Positions 6,641 to 12,942 of a DNA stretch of 12,942 nt are shown piece after piece (position 1 is the first letter of the stretch; each line of letters starts with the position of its first letter). This stretch comes from Litoreibacter sp. (lineage in GTDB: Bacteria > Pseudomonadota > Alphaproteobacteria > Rhodobacterales > Rhodobacteraceae): positions 1 through 12,942 of the forward strand of contig JABDPP010000005.1 of NCBI GenBank assembly GCA_013042765.1, in the 5' to 3' direction. Under the pieces are notes generated by a model. That model saw only the letters and a program-made list of their open reading frames with translations, searched no databases and was not told the DNA's origin. Position numbers and translations under genes: made by a program.

Positions 6641-7768
6641 TCACAGAACCTTGTCGACCACCGATTTCAGCGCGGCCAGCGTCCGGTCCGTGTTGTAGAG
6701 CTTGTCGAGGCCGAAAAGCCCCAGCCGGAAGGTGCGGAAATCAGCAGGCTCGTCACACTCCAGCGGCACACCGGCGGCGATCTGCATGCCCAGCGCGCTG
6801 AACTTGGACCCGTTCTGGATCTCCGCGTCATCGGTATAACTGACCACAACGCCCGGAGCCCCGTATCCTTCCGCTGCGACGGAACGAACGCCCTTTTCCT
6901 TCAGCATCGCCCGCACGTCATTGCCGAGTTTCCACTGTGCGTCGCGAATTTTCTCGAAACCATAATCGCGGGTCTCGATCATCGTATCACGGAACGCCCG
7001 CAGCCCGTCAGTTGGCATCGTCGTATGATAAGCGTGCCCACCGGCCTCATAGGTCTCCATGATGCTGAGCCATTTCTTCAGATCGATGGCAAAACTGTCG
7101 GAAGCCGTCTCCTCGATCTTTGCACGCGCCCGGTCTGACATCATCACAAGCCCGGCACAGGGCTGGGCGGACCAGCCTTTTTGCGGGGCAGAGATCAGCA
7201 CATCTACACCAGTCGCGGCCATATCGACCCAAGCGCAACCCGAGGCGATACAATCCAGCACCATCAGCGCGCCCACTTCATGGGCCGCTGCCGATAAAGC
7301 CTTGAGGTAGTCATCGGGCAGAATTACGCCGGCAGACGTCTCCACGTGCGGCGCGAAAACCACGTCGGGCCGCTCTGCGCGGATCCGTTCTGTCACTTCT
7401 TCGATCGGGCAGGGAGCAAAAGGGGCTCGTGTGTCATTGCCGATCTGGCGGGCTTTCATCACCACGGCCTCAGATGTCAGGCCGCCTGCTTCGAAAATCT
7501 GGCTCCAGCGGTAGGAGAACCAGCCATTGCGGACCACCAGCGCCTTCTTGTTGCGGGCGAACTGCCGGGCAACCGCCTCCATCGCGAAGGTGCCACCGCC
7601 GGGAACCAGCGCGACGCTATCGGCATTGTAGACGTCCTTGAGCATGGAGGAGATGTCGGTCATCACCTGCTGGAACGCCTTGGACATGTGGTTGAGCGAA
7701 CGGTCGGTGAATACGACCGAGAATTCCATCAGCCCATCCGGGTCAACCGTATCGAGAAGTGCAGCCAT
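6641..7768 (-). CDS. Class V PLP-dependent aminotransferase (alanine/serine-glyoxylate type)
   Basis: A fold-type I PLP enzyme of 375 residues in the alanine-glyoxylate/serine-glyoxylate aminotransferase family. It shows the cofactor phosphate loop PGGGT (56-60), the pyridine-binding Asp172 in LDCIASG, and the Schiff-base Lys197 in SAPQKGWS. The N-terminus is of the DPDGLMEFSVVFTDRSLNHMS type and lacks the GP-PV opening of typical glyoxylate aminotransferases, so the amino donor and acceptor cannot be named with confidence. The start is secure: AGGAGGA sits about seven bases before the ATG. It lies downstream of the two Lrp/AsnC genes on the same strand after a 155-base gap, so it may share their transcript or have its own promoter. 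Amino-acid-responsive control would fit, but this is inference. Confidence 0.88.
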   Translation of the reverse strand: MAALLDTVDPDGLMEFSVVFTDRSLNHMSKAFQQVMTDISSMLKDVYNADSVALVPGGGTFAMEAVARQFARNKKALVVRNGWFSYRWSQIFEAGGLTSEAVVMKARQIGNDTRAPFAPCPIEEVTERIRAERPDVVFAPHVETSAGVILPDDYLKALSAAAHEVGALMVLDCIASGCAWVDMAATGVDVLISAPQKGWSAQPCAGLVMMSDRARAKIEETASDSFAIDLKKWLSIMETYEAGGHAYHTTMPTDGLRAFRDTMIETRDYGFEKIRDAQWKLGNDVRAMLKEKGVRSVAAEGYGAPGVVVSYTDDAEIQNGSKFSALGMQIAAGVPLECDEPADFRTFRLGLFGLDKLYNTDRTLAALKSVVDKVL

Positions 7769-7831
7769 GATCTTCCTCCTGAAGTCTGACTCCAGATCTA
7801 CGGTGGCCTCGGCCGGAACGCAAAGTCTATC

Positions 7832-7843
7832 TTGGTATACAGA
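7832..7843. promoter_or_regulatory. Candidate operator TTGGTATACAGA upstream of the aminotransferase
   Basis: A palindromic GTATAC core (7835-7840) lies within TTGGTATACAGA, 64 bases upstream of the aminotransferase ATG. The left half matches the TTGGTATACCAA type of operator used by UxuR/ExuR-like GntR regulators of the FCD group. The right half is degenerate. An Lrp-type site is an alternative. Confidence 0.25.
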
Positions 7844-7923
7844 GACAGGAAAACAAGGACTTAGACCCTGATGTGGTTTCCCTTCGGAAACAGCGCACCG
7901 CGATCGGGGAAAGGCGTGTCCGC

Positions 7924-8403
7924 CTAGAGCGCGCCGAGCGGTCCCGGCAGACGCTCCTCGCTCAAGAGCACATTCGCCTCGACGTTGCCGACACTTGGCA
8001 AGGTCATGATCCGACGCCGCAACACACGTTCGAAATCGCTGAGATCACGCGCCACGACCCGCAGCCGGTAATCATAGAGCCCCAACACGTGCTGAACCGT
8101 CTGGACCTCCGGGATCGCGGTGACAGCCCGCTCGAAGTCCTCAAGGCTGACCCGTCCCTTGCTGGCGAGCTTTATGCCCAGAAAGACCGTGACCCCGAAG
8201 CCCAACGCCTCGGCATTCAGATCGACACGACGCCCGGAGAAGACGCCGTTCTCGTGCAGGCGCCGGATCCGTCGCCACGCGGCGGGCTGGCTCAAACCCA
8301 GATCCCGCCCCAGTGCGCCCGCGCTTCTTGTGGCATCGGCGGCAAGCGCGCAGACGATCTCGCGGTCCGTCTCGTCCAGTTCATTGAAACTTCCGGCACT
8401 CAT
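7924..8403 (-). CDS. Lrp/AsnC-family transcriptional regulator (second of a tandem pair)
   Basis: A 159-residue feast/famine regulator. The N-terminal helix-turn-helix (about 8-65) begins LDETDREIVCALAADA and includes the recognition helix region SQPAAWRRIRRLHENGV. The C-terminal RAM effector domain (about 75-150) has the typical VLGLYDYRLRVVARDL, where the Gly and Asp line the amino-acid pocket, followed by ILTLP-like MTLPSVG. Such proteins form dimers and octamers and bend DNA, usually in response to an amino acid. Its ATG overlaps the stop of the upstream paralogue by four bases (ATGA, 8400-8403), so translation is probably coupled. No ribosome binding site is needed beyond that context. 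It precedes the aminotransferase gene. The effector and targets are unknown. Confidence 0.93.
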   Translation of the reverse strand: MSAGSFNELDETDREIVCALAADATRSAGALGRDLGLSQPAAWRRIRRLHENGVFSGRRVDLNAEALGFGVTVFLGIKLASKGRVSLEDFERAVTAIPEVQTVQHVLGLYDYRLRVVARDLSDFERVLRRRIMTLPSVGNVEANVLLSEERLPGPLGAL

Positions 8404-8855
8404 ATCGGCAGCGTCTCCGTGGCCTTGATCGTGGCGACATGCATCAGCGCCTCGATATCGGCGATATGGGGCAGCGTCAGGATCCGGTCACGGTAGAGCG
8501 CCTGGTAATGGCGCATATCACGCGCGATCACCGACAGGCGCACATCGACCCGCCCAAGGAAAGTCTGAATGGCGATGACCTCGGGAACCTTGCGCGCTTC
8601 GGCCAGAAACTCATCGAACGCGCGGGGCTGTGTCTTGTCGAGCGTGAACCGCAGGCTGACCTCCACCGCGTAGCCGAGCTTTGTCCAGTCGATCACCATG
8701 CGCTGGCCGACGAGCACCCCGTTATTGGTCAGCTTATCGAGGCGACGCGATGCGGTGGCAGGTTGGATCGCGCACCGTTCCGCCAGCTCCGACACGGGAA
8801 TGGTGGGGTCTGATTGCAGCAGGCGCAGAAGACGGTGATCGACATCATCAAGCAT
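8400..8855 (-). CDS. Lrp/AsnC-family transcriptional regulator (first of a tandem pair)
   Basis: A 151-residue regulator with the family's N-terminal helix-turn-helix (about 1-60; LDDVDHRLLRLLQSDP and ATASRRLDKLTNNGVLVG) and a RAM domain (about 68-145) with FLGRVDVRLSVIARDM and ILTLPHIADIEALM. It is clearly paralogous to its downstream neighbour but differs throughout, so the pair is not a recent duplication. The ATG has no Shine-Dalgarno sequence. A good -10 box (TATACT on the minus strand) sits only 14 bases upstream, so the leader would be very short. It is divergent from ilvC across an AT-rich region, the usual arrangement for a Lrp-type protein that controls itself and its divergent neighbour. 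Branched-chain amino acid sensing is a reasonable guess from the ilvC context only. Confidence 0.93.
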   Translation of the reverse strand: MLDDVDHRLLRLLQSDPTIPVSELAERCAIQPATASRRLDKLTNNGVLVGQRMVIDWTKLGYAVEVSLRFTLDKTQPRAFDEFLAEARKVPEVIAIQTFLGRVDVRLSVIARDMRHYQALYRDRILTLPHIADIEALMHVATIKATETLPI

Positions 8856-8869
8856 GATTTTTTCATTAA

Positions 8870-10012
<1,143 letters not shown>

Positions 10013-10033
10013 AGACTTGGATATTTAACGAAG

Positions 10034-10071
10034 CGGCCCGCCTTTTGCAGGGGTGGGCCGTTTTGCGTTTT
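10034..10071 (+). terminator. Intrinsic terminator of ilvC
   Basis: CGGCCCGCC (10034-10042) pairs with GGTGGGCCG (10052-10060) as a nine-base stem containing one G-U pair, around a nine-base loop. It is followed directly by TTTTGCGTTTT. Bases 10031-10033 can pair further with the start of the T-run. Position, stem and T-tract all fit a Rho-independent terminator. Confidence 0.85.
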
Positions 10072-10160
10072 CGCGCTCCTCCGCGCCTGCGAGTACTGAC
10101 TTCCCTCGACCGTCGTAGCACTCTTCAGAACTTGTTAACCGGTTTGCAGCAGAGTCTGCC

Positions 10161-10175
10161 TGGCCATAAAGGCCA
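10161..10175 (+). repeat. Perfect inverted repeat TGGCC-ATAAA-GGCCA upstream of the methyltransferase
   Basis: Five-base arms flank ATAAA, ending five bases before the GAGGTGGA ribosome binding site of the next gene. It could be an operator, or an RNA hairpin in the leader. The promoter of this gene is unclear: TTGCAG (10144-10149) and TAAAGG (10167-10172), 17 bases apart, are poor matches. Confidence 0.3.
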
Positions 10176-10190
10176 TTCAGAGGTGGACAG

Positions 10191-11027
10191 ATGATGCTTT
10201 CGAAAGACACCCGCCGGCGGGGAAATTTCATCCTCACCAGCATTGGACTGCGCCGCAAAGGTTTCTTCACGCCCTATGATTTCCTCGACGCAAACTCTTG
10301 GGACCAGGAGCCCTACGAAGAGGTCATGGCCCTGTTCGAGGCGCGCTTGGAGCGATTTCGCGATTTCCTAGGGGAAATGGGGGCCAACAGCGATTACTAC
10401 CAACGCATCGCCGCGGATCCCGGCCTCCCGGCTTGGGATACACGGTTCTTCTCACGGCTCGACGGCGCGGCTCTTTATACCGCGATGACAAAGCTGCGCC
10501 CGGGGCGCGTGATCGAAATCGGCTCAGGCCATTCTACCCATTTCATGGCCCGCGCCATTCAGGACCACGATCTGGACACCTGGATCACCTGCATCGATCC
10601 GGCCCCGCGCACATCGCTCGCGCAGCTGCCCGTCCTGCAAAAGCGGCGGGTGCTGGACCTCTCCGACGTTGGCCTGTTCGCCGAGCTTGATCCCGGCGAT
10701 ATGGTTTTCGTCGACAGCAGCCACATTCTGCAGCAGGGGTTTGACGTCGATATCATCCTCAACCGGATCCTTCCGGTTCTCAGCCCGGGTGTGATCATCC
10801 ATTTCCACGACATCTTCCTGCCATACGGATATCGCGATCCGTGGCAAAGCCATCGTTTCAATGAACAGGGTGCGCTGATCGGTTGGCTCCTGACGGGCAA
10901 GCTGGATCCGATTTTTGCCAGTTATTACATGTGGAAAGACTATGCCAAGGCTATCGACGAAGCTTGTCCGGACTTCCCACTGAACACGTCGGGAAATGGC
11001 GGATCACTGTGGCTGAAGGTAACCTGA
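10191..11027 (+). CDS. Class I SAM-dependent methyltransferase, substrate unknown
   Basis: A 278-residue protein with a Rossmann-type methyltransferase domain in its second half. Motif I is VIEIGSGHST (107-116), which binds S-adenosylmethionine. An acidic IDP strand end follows, then FVDSSH, then FHDIFLPYGYRDPW. This order matches the Methyltransf_24 group, whose members often modify sugars or small molecules. The N-terminal 100 residues are helical and probably form a substrate cap. GAGGTGGA (10180-10187) serves as the ribosome binding site. Two ATG codons are adjacent (10191 and 10194), and spacing slightly favours the second. The ilvC terminator isolates it upstream; the transporter gene follows after 67 bases and could be co-transcribed. 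Nothing in the neighbourhood names the substrate. Confidence 0.8.
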   Translation: MMLSKDTRRRGNFILTSIGLRRKGFFTPYDFLDANSWDQEPYEEVMALFEARLERFRDFLGEMGANSDYYQRIAADPGLPAWDTRFFSRLDGAALYTAMTKLRPGRVIEIGSGHSTHFMARAIQDHDLDTWITCIDPAPRTSLAQLPVLQKRRVLDLSDVGLFAELDPGDMVFVDSSHILQQGFDVDIILNRILPVLSPGVIIHFHDIFLPYGYRDPWQSHRFNEQGALIGWLLTGKLDPIFASYYMWKDYAKAIDEACPDFPLNTSGNGGSLWLKVT

Positions 11028-11094
11028 CGCACAAGATCTTCCTCCGCAGAGATTACCATCGCCACCACCGGTCCGATGGGCTAAGGGTGCGACC

Positions 11095-12012
11095 ATGTCG
11101 CAACCCACGCCCCAAAATCCCGGCCTGCTGAACTGGGCGTTGCTGGTCTTTCTCGGCCTTGTCTGGGGCGCCGCTTTCATGAGCGTGCGCGTGGCACTGG
11201 ACGGGTTCGGCCCATGGACCGTGGCCGCAGGCCGCACGCTTCTGGGGGCCATCGTACTCTGCGGGATCGGATCGCTGATGGGTCAGGGGCTTTCGCGCAT
11301 TCCAAGCCCGCGGGCCTGGGTCTATTGCGCGGTCCTCGGGGTCGGCGCGATTGCGCTGCCGTTTTCACTTCTTTCGCTGGGACAGCAATATGTCCCCTCG
11401 GCCTTTGCTGGTGTCGCGATGGGGGCCGTGCCGCTGATGATCCTGCCGCTTGTGGCAATTTTTTCGCCCGAAGAGGGGATCGGCCCCCGGCGCATCGCAG
11501 GTATGTGCATCGGTTTTGTCGGGTTGGTCATCCTGATCGGCCCCGGAGCGTTGGACAGCACCGGCAATCCGAATGAGAGCTTCGGCCGCTTTGCCTGCCT
11601 CGGAGCGGCGGCATGCTATGCAGTGGGCTCGGTGATCACCCGGCGCGCGCCCAAAATGCCGCCTATTGCCTTTGCAGCGGCAACCCTGACGGTTGCGGCC
11701 GCTACGACGGTTCCGATCGGACTTATCCTTGAAGGCGTCCCACAAAACTGGCCCGCCCTGCCCTTGTCCGGCTTGATTTATGCAGCACTGCTGCCAACGG
11801 CACTGGCCGCGGTTATCCGGGTGAGGATCATCACAACGGCAGGTTCACTTTTCATGAGCCTAGTCAGCTATATCGTGCCGGTCTGCTCGGTGATCCTCGG
11901 CATCACGCTTTTGGGCGAGGAACTGCCGTCGCAGCTCTATCTTGCACTGGCCATCATCCTTGGCGGCATTGGGCTAAGTCAGTCGCGTGCCTTGCGAAAG
12001 ATGTTCAAGTAA
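11095..12012 (+). CDS. DMT-superfamily (EamA) transporter
   Basis: An inner-membrane permease of 305 residues made of two EamA repeats (about 14-145 and 165-300), consistent with the ten-helix fold of drug/metabolite exporters. The first repeat shows the typical LGLVWGAAFMSVRVAL opening and GQQYVPSAFAGVAMGAVPLM, and the second shows CYAVGSVITRRAP and the closing GEELPSQLYLALAIILGGI. Family members export amino acids, nucleotides or other metabolites; the substrate here cannot be read from sequence. The ATG has TAAGGG seven bases upstream. It follows the methyltransferase on the same strand with no visible terminator between them. No recognisable intrinsic terminator follows either. Confidence 0.93.
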   Translation: MSQPTPQNPGLLNWALLVFLGLVWGAAFMSVRVALDGFGPWTVAAGRTLLGAIVLCGIGSLMGQGLSRIPSPRAWVYCAVLGVGAIALPFSLLSLGQQYVPSAFAGVAMGAVPLMILPLVAIFSPEEGIGPRRIAGMCIGFVGLVILIGPGALDSTGNPNESFGRFACLGAAACYAVGSVITRRAPKMPPIAFAAATLTVAAATTVPIGLILEGVPQNWPALPLSGLIYAALLPTALAAVIRVRIITTAGSLFMSLVSYIVPVCSVILGITLLGEELPSQLYLALAIILGGIGLSQSRALRKMFK

Positions 12013-12084
12013 AAAGATAATTTCGGAGCATTCAAGCCACCTCTTGCGCACCGCATCGTAGAAATCGGTGATTGGGGCCTTTCA

Positions 12085-12093
12085 TGCTATACT
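12085..12093 (+). promoter_or_regulatory. Candidate extended -10 promoter of the small membrane protein gene
   Basis: TGCTATACT contains the extended -10 dinucleotide TG and a TATACT box (5 of 6 to consensus). The -35 region (around 12065-12070) is poor, as is common with extended -10 promoters. Transcription would start near 12100, giving a leader of about 24 bases that contains GGAGG. Confidence 0.45.
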
Positions 12094-12123
12094 CGGGCTG
12101 TATCTGGTATGGAGGTTCTTGAA

Positions 12124-12708
12124 ATGCATAGGCGACAGGTCACCACCGGCTTACTCGCAAGCGGCCTTGCGGCCCCCCCGATCGTAGGACCAACCTCGGC
12201 ACTTGCGAGCCAGGAGCAGGATAACAAGGACAACGATCCACGTTTCGCCCAATTCGCTCCGATCAAACTGCGCGTCGCCACCGGGCTGGTTCTCGTGAGC
12301 TGGTTTCTCATTTTTGCCAGCGGCAACTGGTGGGGGATCAAGCTGTCGGGCGAACACCCTCAATTCAATGAAAACCGGGTTGGCCTCGGCGGGCTTCTCG
12401 GCGGTCTGACCCGGCCCACGATCGATGAGCGGCTCAAAAACGCTCAGCTGATGGGCGCGCTGTTTCTGATGGGGAATTCCCTGCTCATGTTCCCGACGAC
12501 ACGGCGGGCGCGGTGGAATATGGAGATCATACTGGCACATCGGGCGCTCAGCTGGGATCCGAAGCTGGCGGCGAGCCTCGTGTCGCTCGGAACATTGACG
12601 CCCCAAGCCGCACGGGCGAGATCAACGCAGATCGGGCTGGTCTACCTCGTGGCCGCGACAACGCTTTTGCTGCTGGCCAATCCGGTGCTGAACAAGATCT
12701 ACCGCTAG
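12124..12708 (+). CDS. Unrecognised membrane protein with twin-arginine-like N-terminus
   Basis: I do not recognise this 194-residue protein. The start is the ATG at 12124: GGAGG (12111-12115) lies eight bases upstream, whereas an in-frame ATG at 12109 would overlap that site. The N-terminus MHRRQVTTGLLASGLAAP, ending in an ALA-S cleavage-type site (26-29), resembles a twin-arginine signal peptide, though the region is only mildly hydrophobic. A polar acidic linker (30-45) follows, then three hydrophobic segments: about 51-67, 107-123 and 169-187. The loop between the first two contains GVGLGGLLGG-like glycine-rich sequence (86-94). The gene appears to have its own promoter and converges on glmM with 15 bases between the stops. 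Codon use is like that of its neighbours, so it is probably resident and not recently acquired. Confidence 0.75.
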   Translation: MHRRQVTTGLLASGLAAPPIVGPTSALASQEQDNKDNDPRFAQFAPIKLRVATGLVLVSWFLIFASGNWWGIKLSGEHPQFNENRVGLGGLLGGLTRPTIDERLKNAQLMGALFLMGNSLLMFPTTRRARWNMEIILAHRALSWDPKLAASLVSLGTLTPQAARARSTQIGLVYLVAATTLLLLANPVLNKIYR

Positions 12709-12723
12709 TTCCGGCAGCAGGGC

Positions 12724-12942
12724 TCAGGCGGTCACCGCTGAACTCACCGCTTCCACAACGCCATCCACCGCGGCGTTGAGAAGCTGCTCGTCTTCGCTCT
12801 CGGCCATGACCCGGATCAGCGGCTCAGTCCCCGATTTGCGGATCAACAAGCGACCATTGCCGTTGAGCTGCGCCTCTGCCTGAGAGATCGCTTCTTGAAC
12901 GGAAGCGTCCTCGAGCGGTGTTTGCCCGGCCGTGTAGCGCAC
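12724..12942 (-). CDS. glmM: Phosphoglucosamine mutase, C-terminal fragment (runs off the window)
   Basis: The last 72 codons of a phosphohexomutase continuing past the right edge. The leftmost visible codon (GTG, 12940-12942) is internal Val, not a start. Residues 31-44 of the fragment read [14 protein letters not shown], the phosphate-binding loop of domain 4, which grips the sugar phosphate. The preceding [14 protein letters not shown] and following VMAESED stretches fit GlmM, which converts glucosamine 6-phosphate to glucosamine 1-phosphate for peptidoglycan and lipopolysaccharide precursors. ManB/Pgm-type mutases share the loop, but the VMAE ending and the short C-terminal helix favour GlmM. 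The catalytic serine lies outside the window. Confidence 0.9.
   Translation of the reverse strand: MRYTAGQTPLEDASVQEAISQAEAQLNGNGRLLIRKSGTEPLIRVMAESEDEQLLNAAVDGVVEAVSSAVTA

Noticed and set aside
6641..7768. Naming the class V aminotransferase as PhnW, BhcA or serine-glyoxylate aminotransferase
   Set aside because: The N-terminus differs from those enzymes, and no phosphonate, beta-hydroxyaspartate or serine-cycle genes are adjacent.
7876..7891. Hairpin GTTTCC-CTTC-GGAAAC downstream of the Lrp genes
   Set aside because: The stem is good, but there is no T-run on the minus strand after it, so I do not call a terminator. It may be chance or a minor operator-like element.

Overview
The window looks like ordinary chromosomal DNA from a GC-rich alphaproteobacterium, most likely the Roseobacter group of the Rhodobacteraceae. 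This rests on the high-GC third codon positions, on the class I ketol-acid reductoisomerase and CarA sequences, on a UbiH-family hydroxylase of alphaproteobacterial type, and on the mix of one FCD-type GntR and two Lrp/AsnC regulators. No search was run, so the placement comes from protein family recognition alone. I see no insertion sequence, phage gene, CRISPR array, tRNA, rRNA or toxin-antitoxin pair, and no gene-free stretch longer than about 180 bases.

Left part (1-3957): the tail of a DUF2244-type protein on +, then yqeY on - divergent from carA on +. The small subunit of carbamoyl-phosphate synthetase stands without carB. A long membrane glycosyltransferase follows, with an N-terminal MshEN-like domain (a possible c-di-GMP sensor) ahead of a processive GT2 catalytic core.

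Middle (3954-6618): a GntR/FCD regulator on - converges on the glycosyltransferase so tightly that both stop codons share the four bases CTAG. Divergent from it are a HAD-family pyrimidine 5'-nucleotidase and a UbiH/UbiF-family flavin monooxygenase, probably co-transcribed.

Right-middle (6641-10071): a class V aminotransferase and two tandem Lrp/AsnC regulators are all on -, the regulators overlapping by ATGA. They are divergent from ilvC on +. The AT-rich Lrp-ilvC intergenic region holds two dyad symmetries that are good operator candidates. Lrp-type control of ilvC and of the aminotransferase is the most coherent regulatory story here, but it is inference. ilvC ends in a convincing intrinsic terminator.

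Right end (10191-12942): a class I SAM-dependent methyltransferase, a DMT/EamA transporter, an unrecognised small membrane protein with a twin-arginine-like N-terminus, and the C-terminal end of glmM on -.

I found no clear undescribed system. The items most worth a second look are the MshEN-GT2 fusion, the tandem Lrp pair with its dyads, and the unrecognised membrane protein at 12124-12708.
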